Positions 18,501 to 25,993 of a stretch of 35,779 nucleotides of DNA are shown in pieces. The position numbers were made by a program, and so were the translations under genes. This DNA is from Flavobacteriales bacterium. Lineage in GTDB: Bacteria > Bacteroidota > Bacteroidia > Flavobacteriales_D > Sanyastnellaceae. The DNA lies in NCBI GenBank assembly GCA_947465255.1, contig CANIAA010000005.1, positions 1 through 35,779 of the forward strand, given 5' to 3'. The notes below the pieces were generated by a model, which searched no databases, was not told where the DNA came from, and was given only the letters and a program-made list of their open reading frames with translations. The number at the start of each line of letters is the position of its first letter. The first letter of the stretch is position 1.

Positions 18501-20495
18501 AACCTCTCATGTCCGATTCAAGGACAGACCATTGCGTCCTGGAACGATGATATCGTGACAACGGGATTCACCGGCTCTGATTTTCCGTCCTACGGATTCA
18601 ATAATGTTCAGTACTACAACGAACCGGCTGCGGGAACCATGAATACAGGTTATGTCGGTGTTACGAATGTGACCAATGCAATAGAAACGAATCGCGGTTA
18701 TTACGTTTGGTTAGCCGGAGCCGCACAAAACCTGGATAACACCGGTTTAATTCAAAGCGGTCAGGTTTCCATTCCTCTTAGCTATACGGTTACTTCGCCG
18801 GGTGGAATCTTTGACTATGGTTGGAACCTTGTCGGAAACCCATATCCTTCTGAAGTGGACTGGAATCTTGTTTCAGCATCGCTCAGCGGACCTAAGGTAT
18901 ATTACGTGTATGACTATCAATCGAGTTCATACAAGTTCCGCAACGCAACTACGAATACAGGAACAGCGTCACGCTACATCGCACACAGCCAAGGTTTCTT
19001 GGTGAAGGTCAACGCTACCTCTCAGAACTTGGTCTTCCGGGAAACGCATAAAACCAACACAGGGGCAGCTTTTGAGCGAAGTGAAGATGCTAACGCTTCT
19101 TTCGTTGCTCTTCGTTTTTCAAAAGGGTTGCGTTCCGATGAAAGCATGCTGTTCTTTAGCGATGCAGCAAATGGAAATTACGATGAACTCGACGTAGCTG
19201 ATTTGCAGAGCTTAGCTGATGATGCAGTGGAAATGACACTGCAGGCAGCAGATGGAGCCCCTCTTGCGCAGGATGCACGTCCTTACAGCGGTGATATCGA
19301 AATTCCCGTTGTAGTAGAAATGCCTGAAGCCGGTACCTACCAGTTTATGGTGGTTGACATTCAGAATCTACCTTTGGGTGCATGCCTTACGCTGGAAGAT
19401 GTTGTGACCGGTCAGACAACCACGCTTTCTGCAGGAACAGTAATCTCCGTAACAACCAACGAGCCTTTCCAGGGTCAGCGTTTTATAATTCGATCAACTC
19501 CTTCAGCGAACACGATTGTAACAGGAAGCACTTGCTATGATGTTGCCAACGGCTCTATTGATGTGTCGGTGCCATCAAACAACTGGAACATTTCATTGAG
19601 CGCTGACAACGGATATGAATTTATGGCTCAAGGGTCGGTTACATTTGATCATTTAGAGGCCGGTCAATATTTGCTTCAGATCGAACACGCTACGTGTGGC
19701 ATTTCTTCTCAGATTATTAACGTTGAAGAGCCGGACGCTGTTCGCTCTGTAATTACAGGCACAGAAACAGTGGAGTGTAATCAGGGTAGCGCGGGCATGT
19801 TCTCTTTTGAAGTAGAAAATGCCGGTTGGTTTACTTATGAATTGCGCAATGAAGCGAATGAATTGGTCCGTTCAGCAAATGTTGAAGGCACCACGGCTAT
19901 TATAGAGGGTTTGACCGCAGATGTTTATACCCTGCACGTGTATACTACATGCAGCAACGAATCACTGGAAGTTGATCTACGCGATGAGCTTGCAAATAGC
20001 ATAGTTGTTGAACAGCAGATCGAAGCCCAGGGTGAAAACGAGTATGTGATTCAGTTGACCGCTCAGCTCGCTCAACCGGGAGTGTGCACGTGGGCTTTCT
20101 CAAACGGACTGCAGCTTTTCGGTAACACCGCAGAACTTGTTTTGCACGGAGAAGAAGTGGTAACCTACACGGTTGCTTGCTCAGGCGTTTGCGAAGTGAG
20201 TTCGCATGGCACGTTGCAGGCGTTGAGCTTGTCAAATAGTGAAGAAGCCTTCTCTCAAAACATCGTGTTCACACAATTGGCTGATGCGGTTCAACTTCAG
20301 TTTGCCGATGTGAACGCGCTTCAGGTAGAGGCCCGCATTTTCGATGCACAAGGCCGATTGGTTGAAAACACTTCGTTCAACATAACCGGAGGTTCTGTGC
20401 GCGAGTGGTCAACAAGTGCATACAGCAAAGGCGCATATACGCTGGTACTTGTTGCCGGCAATGAGACGTTGTTTACGAGAAAATTCATGAAGTAA
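15579..20495 (+). CDS. giant secreted surface protein with T9SS sorting domain
   Basis: The function is unknown; the architecture suggests a cell-surface or secreted adhesin-like protein of about 1638 residues. After the signal peptide (MKTFRMLLAASLVIISMNAHAA) comes a disulfide-rich region (CCNFGGTDCSGGGCGPD). A jelly-roll-like domain follows at about residues 190-425, and then a Calx-beta-like stretch at about 430-565. A second copy of the jelly-roll-like domain spans about 565-790 (compare VDGYRILLGQSGTSFIRLQR with IDGYAVVVDQ..DYIRLYR). A beta-helix-like region (GATLTGGSSEMRVHGNWINEG) and Ig-like segments follow, and the last 75 or so residues are a type A sorting domain. The ORF can begin at GTG 15558, but the ATGs at 15579 or 15585 give a better signal peptide. 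It stands alone between its own promoter and terminator. Confidence 0.85.
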   Translation: MRMKTFRMLLAASLVIISMNAHAAWDIYKSGLTVNGGYYDCQLDGISPNFQHAYFGRYTSGGSIEVTFAELLTFKNGASNVCSATMRYRVYRTCDTAPSFSSLSLPFCCNFGGTDCSGGGCGPDVNNTGDQKWRGAPSSTLNLLTGLTASGMYVIEVYFEATGDDSGGCTNTKFSSNGGANFRAYFEYEVSDYFSDSNFTTPTWSGDASNFTVANNSTTSGLTGSEANRTHTAKLNVASGSGSQYVSTQIASWEQQQEWYFWVGRDGVGGAPSDLDANNQQAIYLYANESNLESGTVDGYRILLGQSGTSFIRLQRIDNGAATTVFTSSNGIASALTDYGITFKITRSQLGVWTIFTSTLPTNSVNTQSTPTPNSCPESLSTVNQGSVTDNTYAPAANGFFGFMAIHDNTAEGRAAAEFDSFRFRALPPDTYVQLNGAVIGSLSEDATLANNYAIGVDIFNPSSTTATSIQISLTGDATRVGGGPNPSTAYAASYTTQTLTWAAGTSGTKYIYVDPSNNTLCDDIAELLFRLQNVSGGTNSFIADADSLYLTVIDDDKGYETLVDENFNDGNINGWKTNGTAWSANTTSPIEGTHSARHSTQAVAGQSSLAYPIDDANLIGLSTTWRFEVAFSNDASANNNFQIFLAANDSNFYSAGIDGYAVVVDQSSLPSAGTADYIRLYRVTDGAYASSPIINSTTDWVDNVNGGTRVGVQVTLGEDGTWGLSVDNNGGFNNLTSLGTGTDASGGAITFPIVKFFGVRFKYLAAASDLFRIDDISVTQSGCKRLWYSQSTGNSNGSIWAPTAVGTPQAVVSGRYDRFQIQSGHTVTATGTWLLNDLSINSGATLTGGSSEMRVHGNWINEGTFTAGTSTVVFKGQAAQTVGFAGGASQTTFNNLTIDNDGSNVSLTPSLVSVTGLVSMLEGTLQTNGNLRLVSNSSGSASIGEIKSGAAVSGNVELQRYTPPIPSNQGYWFNLSCPIQGQTIASWNDDIVTTGFTGSDFPSYGFNNVQYYNEPAAGTMNTGYVGVTNVTNAIETNRGYYVWLAGAAQNLDNTGLIQSGQVSIPLSYTVTSPGGIFDYGWNLVGNPYPSEVDWNLVSASLSGPKVYYVYDYQSSSYKFRNATTNTGTASRYIAHSQGFLVKVNATSQNLVFRETHKTNTGAAFERSEDANASFVALRFSKGLRSDESMLFFSDAANGNYDELDVADLQSLADDAVEMTLQAADGAPLAQDARPYSGDIEIPVVVEMPEAGTYQFMVVDIQNLPLGACLTLEDVVTGQTTTLSAGTVISVTTNEPFQGQRFIIRSTPSANTIVTGSTCYDVANGSIDVSVPSNNWNISLSADNGYEFMAQGSVTFDHLEAGQYLLQIEHATCGISSQIINVEEPDAVRSVITGTETVECNQGSAGMFSFEVENAGWFTYELRNEANELVRSANVEGTTAIIEGLTADVYTLHVYTTCSNESLEVDLRDELANSIVVEQQIEAQGENEYVIQLTAQLAQPGVCTWAFSNGLQLFGNTAELVLHGEEVVTYTVACSGVCEVSSHGTLQALSLSNSEEAFSQNIVFTQLADAVQLQFADVNALQVEARIFDAQGRLVENTSFNITGGSVREWSTSAYSKGAYTLVLVAGNETLFTRKFMK

Positions 20496-20510
20496 CAGAA
20501 TAAAAGAAGC

Positions 20511-20546
20511 AAGAAACCCCGTTCTTAGTGACGGGGTTTCTTTTTT
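20511..20546 (+). terminator. strong terminator after the giant secreted protein gene
   Basis: A 12-base-pair perfect stem, AAGAAACCCCGT / ACGGGGTTTCTT with an 8-base loop, is followed by a T-run. It ends only three bases before the ispD start codon. Confidence 0.93.
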
Positions 20547-20549
20547 AGG

Positions 20550-21227
20550 ATGAGATCAAATCGTTATGCCGTTATAGTGGCCGCCGGTTCGGGAAAGCGA
20601 ATGGGTGCCCCTTTGCCAAAACAGTTTTTGCCAATTGCGGATAAACCGCTCGTTATGCATACAATGGAGCGTTTGCATGCTTTCGATTCTGAAATGAATC
20701 TGTTGTTGGTGTTGCATCCGGACTATATGACCTATTGGAATGAGTGTGTCTTGCAACATGGCTTTAAGATTACCCATAGTGTAGTTGCGGGTGGCGAAGA
20801 ACGTTTTCACTCGGTGAAATGCGCCCTCAATACAATTGCCGATATGAATGCTGTGGTGGGAGTGCATGATGGTGTGCGTCCGTTTGTCAGTTTTGAAACC
20901 CTTGCACGCTGCTATGAGCAGGCAGAAACGAGTGGCACAGCTGTGCCGGTCATACCTGTGAATGATAGTTTGCGGGAAGTTATAGGAGTAACAAATCGCG
21001 CAGTTGAAAGATCTCAATTCCGCATTGTGCAAACACCACAGTGCTTTCGAATGGATATTCTTCGAAGCGCCTTTCATCAACCCTATACGACTGCATTTAC
21101 CGACGATGCTTCAGTTGTTGAGGCTGCCGGATATTCCATTCACCTTGTGGAAGGCAATCGTGATAATGTCAAGATTACTACACCGGAAGATCTTCTTCGC
21201 GCTGAGTGGTTGTTAGGCAGGGCTTGA
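20550..21227 (+). CDS. ispD: 2-C-methyl-D-erythritol 4-phosphate cytidylyltransferase IspD
   Basis: IspD transfers CMP from CTP to methylerythritol phosphate in the MEP pathway for isoprenoid precursors. The N-terminal nucleotide-binding signature is AVIVAAGSGKRMGAPLPKQF. Further family regions are GGEERFHSVKCAL, HDGVRPFVS, the IspD signature region VPVNDSLREV, and TPQCFRMDIL. The end, FTDDASVVEAAGYSIHLVEGNRDNVKITTPEDL, is typical. Its 225 residues are normal. The start codon lies directly after a strong terminator, with no room for a normal leader, so how it is transcribed is unclear. The last 15 bases overlap the end of the convergent CPBP gene. Confidence 0.95.
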   Translation: MRSNRYAVIVAAGSGKRMGAPLPKQFLPIADKPLVMHTMERLHAFDSEMNLLLVLHPDYMTYWNECVLQHGFKITHSVVAGGEERFHSVKCALNTIADMNAVVGVHDGVRPFVSFETLARCYEQAETSGTAVPVIPVNDSLREVIGVTNRAVERSQFRIVQTPQCFRMDILRSAFHQPYTTAFTDDASVVEAAGYSIHLVEGNRDNVKITTPEDLLRAEWLLGRA

Positions 21228-22169
21228 ATGCTCGGTTGGCCGAACGCCCTGTTCGTCAGGAATGCCAAGGTAAGTAAAGCTATTCCACGGCCAGACACTC
21301 TTCTTTTGCGCAAACCATAGCAAGGTAATGAAAATGGCAGACGCTCCGGTGTAAAAAAGCCAATGACTGAATAGGCTGTTTTCCGGTGTTTCCAGTGTGC
21401 CGAAGTAACGGAACATCAGAAAGGCAGACGCGTTATTGACGAAGTGTGCTAGAATCGATGCCCATAAACTACCACTCCATACAACGAAATAGCCCAGCAG
21501 AGCACCCATTATCATCCTCGGCAAAAAGCCATAGAACTGCATGTGAATGAGGCTGAAAAGAAAAGCTGTGATCCAAACGGCAGCGTGAACGTTGCGAGTC
21601 ATTTTTGCCAATAGCGGCATCATCACACCACGAAATACCAGTTCCTCACACACGGCAGGAATAATGGCAATACTGAGAAATGCCACTGCCAAAGGAACAC
21701 CCGATGATGGCTCCAGAAATAAGCGCGTCATGAGACCGGCGAGTTCTTCGGTTGGTTTGAAAGTTCGCTCAAGCCATGAATTTTCGGGTATCAGCATTTT
21801 ATTCATGAAAGCTGAAATGTCGATAAGGGGCGAAGCTGTTATAATGAGCAAAGGAGCAATCAGAAAGAAAAGACCGGCATTTTTTAGTTGAAGGTTGTGA
21901 ATGCTGTTACCGCCAAACAAAACGAAGTATACCAATACAGGAAGAGCGAATCCGACTAGCTGGGTTACATTATTCATCCAAATCAACGCATGTGCATAGC
22001 GCGCATCGGGTTGTGATAGCACCAAGGGCAGGTCTTCCAGGGGGATGCCGAAAACCGATGTGCCAATACCCATGGCCACAATTGTTCCCATCCCTATGCA
22101 CGTTAAAGTAAGAGCAATGAACAAAATGAGTTGAGGTGCGGCATTTAATCCTCGTAATAATGCATTCAT
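21213..22169 (-). CDS. CPBP family intramembrane metalloprotease
   Basis: This is a multi-pass inner-membrane protein of the CPBP (Abi/CAAX protease) family, which in bacteria ranges from prenyl-protein-type proteases to proteins of unknown role. The 318 residues contain about eight hydrophobic segments. The three active-site motifs are VCEELVFRG (EExxxR), FSLIHMQ (FxxxH) and HFVNNASAF (HxxxN/B). It is divergent from the dihydrouridine synthase gene, whose promoter lies just past its start, and it converges with ispD with a 15-base overlap of coding ends. The substrate cannot be predicted. Confidence 0.88.
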   Translation of the reverse strand: MNALLRGLNAAPQLILFIALTLTCIGMGTIVAMGIGTSVFGIPLEDLPLVLSQPDARYAHALIWMNNVTQLVGFALPVLVYFVLFGGNSIHNLQLKNAGLFFLIAPLLIITASPLIDISAFMNKMLIPENSWLERTFKPTEELAGLMTRLFLEPSSGVPLAVAFLSIAIIPAVCEELVFRGVMMPLLAKMTRNVHAAVWITAFLFSLIHMQFYGFLPRMIMGALLGYFVVWSGSLWASILAHFVNNASAFLMFRYFGTLETPENSLFSHWLFYTGASAIFITLLWFAQKKSVWPWNSFTYLGIPDEQGVRPTEHSSPA

Positions 22170-22187
22170 GCTACAAAGGAAGCAAAG

Positions 22188-22195
22188 TATCTTTG
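22188..22195 (+). promoter_or_regulatory. -7 promoter element for the dihydrouridine synthase gene (TATCTTTG)
   Basis: TATCTTTG is an exact TAnnTTTG match located 15 bases before the ATG at 22211. It lies in the 41-base gap between divergent genes. A clear -33 TTTG is not visible, and the upstream position falls inside the CPBP start region. Confidence 0.6.
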
Positions 22196-22210
22196 CACTC
22201 CCTTTTTGAA

Positions 22211-23206
22211 ATGATTAAAATTGGCAACATAGAGCTCCCGGAGTTTCCATTATTGCTCGCACCTATGGAAGATGTGAGTGATCCACCATTTCGATTGGTG
22301 TGTAAGGAAAACGGAGTAGACCTCATGTATACCGAGTTTATTAGCAGTGAAGGCCTCATCCGCGATGCTGCTAAAAGCCGAATGAAACTCGATATTTTCG
22401 AATACGAACGCCCTATTGGCGTGCAAATATTCGGAAGCGACACCGAGACCATGGTAAAGTGCGCGGAGATTATAGAAGCCACCAATCCGGATTTACTTGA
22501 CATTAATTATGGCTGCCCGGTGAGCAAGGTGACTTGCAAGGGAGCTGGAGCAGGTATTCTGAAGGACATACCGAAAATGGTTTCTATGACCGAGGCTATA
22601 GTAAAGGCTACCAAACTTCCCGTAACGGTGAAGACACGTCTGGGTTGGGATGAGGATAGCAAGAATGTAGTGGAAGTTGCCGAGCGCTTGCAGGATATAG
22701 GCATACAAGCATTAACCGTTCATGGCCGCACGCGTGTTCAGATGTACAAGGGCTTTGCCGATTGGACGCTTATCGCACGTATTAAGGAGAATCCGCGCAT
22801 GCGCATCCCGATTTTTGGTAATGGTGATATTGATTCTCCGGAAAAGGCAGTCGAATACAAAAACCGATATGGTGTGGATGGTATAATGATTGGCCGCGCC
22901 AGCATTGGTTATCCATGGATATTCAACGAAATCAAGCACTTTGTCAAAACAGGGGAGAAGCTGCCGCCACCAACTGTTGCTATGCGTGCGGAAGCATGCC
23001 GTAAACATTTTGAGTTCTCTCTTCAGTGGAAGGGGCCCGTGTTGGGTGTTCTTGAAATGAGACGCCACTATAGCAATTATTTCAAAGGCCTACCTCATTT
23101 CAAAGAAGATAGAATGGAGCTTGTAACCACTCAAGACTCAGAGGTTATACTTCGCAAACTGGAAGAGATTGTGGCCAAGTACGACGGTGTCGACTTTCTC
23201 GTATAG
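22211..23206 (+). CDS. dusB: tRNA-dihydrouridine synthase (DusB-like)
   Basis: This flavin-dependent enzyme reduces specific uridines in tRNA to dihydrouridine. The TIM-barrel family motifs are in order: LLLAPMEDVSDPPFR, the catalytic-cysteine region LDINYGCPVSKVTCKGAGAG, VTVKTRLGWDED, LTVHGRTRVQMYKG and IPIFGNGDIDSPE, with IMIGRASIGYPWIFNEI near the end. The ORF opens at 22136, but the family N-terminus is MIKIGNIELPEFPLLLAPM, giving a start at 22211 and 331 residues. The promoter element lies just before it. Which tRNA position it modifies cannot be told from sequence alone. It converges with purD across a 57-base gap containing a palindrome. Confidence 0.93.
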   Translation: MIKIGNIELPEFPLLLAPMEDVSDPPFRLVCKENGVDLMYTEFISSEGLIRDAAKSRMKLDIFEYERPIGVQIFGSDTETMVKCAEIIEATNPDLLDINYGCPVSKVTCKGAGAGILKDIPKMVSMTEAIVKATKLPVTVKTRLGWDEDSKNVVEVAERLQDIGIQALTVHGRTRVQMYKGFADWTLIARIKENPRMRIPIFGNGDIDSPEKAVEYKNRYGVDGIMIGRASIGYPWIFNEIKHFVKTGEKLPPPTVAMRAEACRKHFEFSLQWKGPVLGVLEMRRHYSNYFKGLPHFKEDRMELVTTQDSEVILRKLEEIVAKYDGVDFLV

Positions 23207-23240
23207 CCATTGTTGCATTTGAAGAATAAGGCAGTTCCGT

Positions 23241-23260
23241 GGACACGCTGCAGCGTGTCC
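23241..23260. repeat. REP-like perfect palindrome between dus and purD
   Basis: GGACACGCTG / CAGCGTGTCC is a 20-base perfect palindrome, three bases beyond the purD stop in the gap between two converging genes. It has no T-run. Its core resembles the hairpin at 9040. Similar GTAGGGACACGC..-type palindromes are dispersed in many Bacteroidota genomes as I recall. Confidence 0.75.
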
Positions 23261-23263
23261 CTA

Positions 23264-24532
23264 CTACAGGTCTTTCCCCAGATCCCGACGGTAATACTTG
23301 TCCTTCCATTCGATTTTCTGAGCGTTTTCGTAGGAAACGCGCAGCGCATCATGAATGTCATTTCCATAGGAGGTGATGGCCATAACGCGACCGCCGTTGG
23401 TGACGATATTGCCTTCAACCAATGCTGTGCCTGCATGAAAGACCATGCTTCCATTCACCTCATTGATCCCTGTGATAACGTCACCCTTTCGGTAATCTTC
23501 CGGATAGCCTCCTGCCACAAGCATAACCGTGCAAGCGGCTCGAGCATCTTTTTCTAAATGCATTCCGGCAAGTTTTCCGGAGGCAGCAGCATTCAGCAAT
23601 GGCAGAATATCGCTTGCAACACGCGGCATTACAACTTCTGTTTCGGGGTCACCCATGCGGCAGTTGTATTCGATGACAAATGGCTCACCCTTGACGTTGA
23701 TGAGTCCAAAGAACACAAATCCGGTATAGCGCATACCTTCCGCGTGAATTCCAGTCATCGTAGGTTTTACAATGCGGTCAATCACTTTTGTCATGAATGC
23801 ATCGTCGGCAAACGGCACAGGACTAACAGCACCCATGCCACCTGTATTGAGTCCTGTATCACCTTCGCCAATTCGTTTGTAGTCTTTGGCTTCGGGCAGT
23901 AATACATAGTCTTTTCCGTCAGTCAAAGCGAAAACGGACAGTTCAATTCCGGTCAGAAACTCTTCTATAACCACACGTGCGCTTGATGCACCGAATTGAC
24001 CTCCTAATAGTGTTTTCAGCGACTCTTGTGCTTCACCAAGCGTATCTAAAATAAGAACACCTTTACCGGCGGCTAGTCCGTCAGCCTTTAGAACATAAGG
24101 AGCTTCAAGTGTTTCCAGATAAGTCAATCCTTCCTCGATTGTTTCTGAAGTGAATGTCGCGTAGCGCGCCGTGGGAACCCCATGGCGATGCATGAATTGT
24201 TTGGCGAAGTCTTTACTGCCCTCGAGTTGTGCGGCATGCTTGTCGGGACCTAGAAAGCGAACGTGTTTCAAGTTCTCTTCCGAATAGAAATAATCGGCCA
24301 AGCCTTCTACCAATGGTACTTCGGGACCTACGATGATAAGGTCAATTTGATGAGTTAATGTCAGTGTGCCGATTGCGGCAAAGTCTGCAAGGGAACAGTT
24401 CAGATTGGTGGCAAAGGCTGCCGTTCCCGGATTTCCGGGCGCTACAAACAGTTTGGATAGCAAGGGGCTTTGCGCAATCTTCCAGGCAATGGCATGCTCG
24501 CGACCGCCCGAACCTAACAGGAGTACATTCAT
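23264..24532 (-). CDS. purD: phosphoribosylamine-glycine ligase PurD
   Basis: PurD joins phosphoribosylamine and glycine with ATP to form GAR, the second step of de novo purine synthesis. The protein has 422 residues from the ATG at 24532 (MNVLLLGSGGREHAIAWK). The ORF track's earlier start adds only five residues. ATP-grasp features are visible, including YVLKADGLAAGKGVLIL, the KDYKRIGEGDTGLNTGGMGAVSP signature region (only part is quoted by convention elsewhere) and EYNCRMGDPETEVVMPR. A possible weak -7 element TCGCTTTG lies just upstream. It is monocistronic here; no other pur genes are in the window. Confidence 0.95.
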   Translation of the reverse strand: MNVLLLGSGGREHAIAWKIAQSPLLSKLFVAPGNPGTAAFATNLNCSLADFAAIGTLTLTHQIDLIIVGPEVPLVEGLADYFYSEENLKHVRFLGPDKHAAQLEGSKDFAKQFMHRHGVPTARYATFTSETIEEGLTYLETLEAPYVLKADGLAAGKGVLILDTLGEAQESLKTLLGGQFGASSARVVIEEFLTGIELSVFALTDGKDYVLLPEAKDYKRIGEGDTGLNTGGMGAVSPVPFADDAFMTKVIDRIVKPTMTGIHAEGMRYTGFVFFGLINVKGEPFVIEYNCRMGDPETEVVMPRVASDILPLLNAAASGKLAGMHLEKDARAACTVMLVAGGYPEDYRKGDVITGINEVNGSMVFHAGTALVEGNIVTNGGRVMAITSYGNDIHDALRVSYENAQKIEWKDKYYRRDLGKDL

Positions 24533-24583
24533 AGGTGCAAATTTCAACGCAAAGCGAGAGTGAGGAAATCAGTTTTTACCAAC

Positions 24584-24613
24584 AAAAAACCCCGACCATA
24601 TGTGGACGGGGTT
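24584..24613 (-). terminator. terminator after the small membrane protein gene (minus strand)
   Basis: A hairpin of AACCCCG / CGGGGTT with an inner CCA/TGG stem is followed on the minus strand by a TTTTTTG run. It lies 24 bases beyond the stop of the small reverse-strand gene, which supports that gene being real. Confidence 0.85.
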
Positions 24614-24636
24614 GATATCGTGAGTTGCATAACCGA

Positions 24637-24825
24637 TTAAACGGTTGTGCCTTCTTTAATGGCTTTCGCTGTATAGGCCTTTTGACGACGCAGCCAGTAG
24701 ATAATCGCTACAAAAGCGAATACAATGCAAATCCAGTTCATGGTTGGACCTATTGGCTCAATGACGTGCTTGAAGGTCCACTGGAAGCCGTCGGCTATCG
24801 GTTGAAGGATGCTTTGAAGGTTCAT
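24637..24825 (-). CDS. small membrane protein, hypothetical (DUF6341-like by recall)
   Basis: This is a 62-residue protein with an amphipathic start (MNLQSILQPIADGFQWTFK), one strong membrane helix (MNWICIVFAFVAIIYWL) and a basic tail (RRQKAYTAKAIKEG) that suggests a cytoplasmic C-terminus. Small proteins of this shape occur near purD in many Flavobacteriales, and I recall them as a domain of unknown function. The assignment to that family is from memory. The gene has an exact -7 promoter element upstream and its own terminator, so it is a separate transcription unit. A plus-strand ORF of similar size overlaps it but lacks these signals. Its function is unknown. Confidence 0.78.
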   Translation of the reverse strand: MNLQSILQPIADGFQWTFKHVIEPIGPTMNWICIVFAFVAIIYWLRRQKAYTAKAIKEGTTV

Positions 24826-24844
24826 GGTTGAAAAAATTGTGAGG

Positions 24845-24852
24845 CAAATCTA
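24845..24852 (-). promoter_or_regulatory. -7 promoter element for the small membrane protein gene (TAGATTTG, minus strand)
   Basis: On the minus strand TAGATTTG is an exact TAnnTTTG match, 19 bases before the ATG. A TTTG occurs further upstream but only 12 bases away, which is shorter than the usual spacing. Confidence 0.55.
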
Positions 24853-24912
24853 AGCTAGGTTGTTCAAACCACCTACAGATGCCTTCATTTTTGTTGCCGC
24901 TCTTTTGTTGAT

Positions 24913-25899
24913 ATGATTTTACGCACTTACGCCTCCAACCAACCGCTCTCCCTGGCATTCTTGCCTGTTTTGACGTTCGCGGTATTGCTGTATGCAGCGG
25001 CCAAGGGTCACTTGGTAGCGTTTGATGCCGATTTTCCGGTCGACAGATATCTTATTCAGTGGTACAATAGTTCCTTTCTGCTGGCAGTCGTTGCCGGATT
25101 GCTCATCATGGCGGGTGCTTATTTATCGAACACGGTATTCAATCGTCATGAATTTTTCAACGTGCCCGTCTTTGTTCCGGCCCTCATGTACACATTGCTG
25201 GCAACGACTCTTGCCGTTATTCAGCTTTCGATGCCGGTGCTGATAGCCAACGTTTTTGTGATGTTAGGGCTGAATAGTCAGCTTAAGATATTTCATCAAC
25301 CTCGCGTGTTGGCAGAATACTTCGAGAGTGGTTTCTGGTACGGCCTTGCTGCAGTGTGTTTTCCACCCTATATCGGCCTGATTGCAGCTGTTTGGGCCGG
25401 CACTATTCTGACACGGGCATTTCACTGGCGAGAATATGTGCTGCCGGTTCTCGCCTTTGCAGTACCATTTGCTTATTGGATTTCATGGCTCTATTTCCGC
25501 GACACCATGAGTAGTATGATTCTTTTCCGAAAATGGGTAAGCTTCGATGCACAATCGTTTTTTGCTTCATGGAGCCGACCACAGGCATTTTTTGGCTTCA
25601 CTGCTTTGTTCTCTCTGCTATTTGCCCTGCCGCGTTATTTGTTCCTCTCGGAGCGATCCTCCAACAAAGCGAAAACAGTGCGCACCATTTTCTTTGTTGC
25701 AGCGCTTGCAATTGTTGCTGCCTACTTCATTGGGTATAGCCTCTTGTGGAAGTGGATTATCATGGCCTTACTGCTGCCGTTTTCCTTTCTTTTGGGTTAC
25801 TGGTTTGCCAACTATAGAGTGTCACTGGTTGCACCGTTTTTCTTTTACGCTTTGGTCATCGCCTCTTTTTGGTGCGTGTTCGCCACCATACTCTCCTGA
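24913..25899 (+). CDS. multi-pass membrane protein, hypothetical (DUF6427-like by recall)
   Basis: The protein has 328 residues and about nine or ten hydrophobic segments spread over its length, with short loops. A short conserved-looking region is MPVLIANVFVMLGLNSQLK, followed by GFWYGLAAVCFPPYIGL and a REYVLPVLAFAVPFAYW stretch. It resembles Bacteroidota integral membrane proteins annotated only as a domain of unknown function that neighbour purD and the small membrane protein; this is from memory. No catalytic motif is apparent. The start at 24913 is the first ATG, and the gap to the divergent small gene is 87 bases. A transport, glycosyltransferase-like or scaffold role cannot be distinguished. 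Confidence 0.8.
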   Translation: MILRTYASNQPLSLAFLPVLTFAVLLYAAAKGHLVAFDADFPVDRYLIQWYNSSFLLAVVAGLLIMAGAYLSNTVFNRHEFFNVPVFVPALMYTLLATTLAVIQLSMPVLIANVFVMLGLNSQLKIFHQPRVLAEYFESGFWYGLAAVCFPPYIGLIAAVWAGTILTRAFHWREYVLPVLAFAVPFAYWISWLYFRDTMSSMILFRKWVSFDAQSFFASWSRPQAFFGFTALFSLLFALPRYLFLSERSSNKAKTVRTIFFVAALAIVAAYFIGYSLLWKWIIMALLLPFSFLLGYWFANYRVSLVAPFFFYALVIASFWCVFATILS

Positions 25900-25993
25900 C
25901 GGATTAATTTCCGTTTATCCTTCTTAAAAACGATATTTGAGAAAGTAATGGGCAGGCACAACCTGTTCCCGCTTGAAAGAGTCTTTGTAACAC

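Noticed and set aside
20556-21080. Minus-strand 174-residue ORF opposite ispD
   Set aside because: It lies wholly inside ispD and shows no recognisable domain or signal peptide.
24625-24831. Plus-strand 68-residue ORF overlapping the small membrane protein gene
   Set aside because: It has no membrane helix or signals of its own, while the minus-strand frame has a promoter box, a membrane helix and a terminator.
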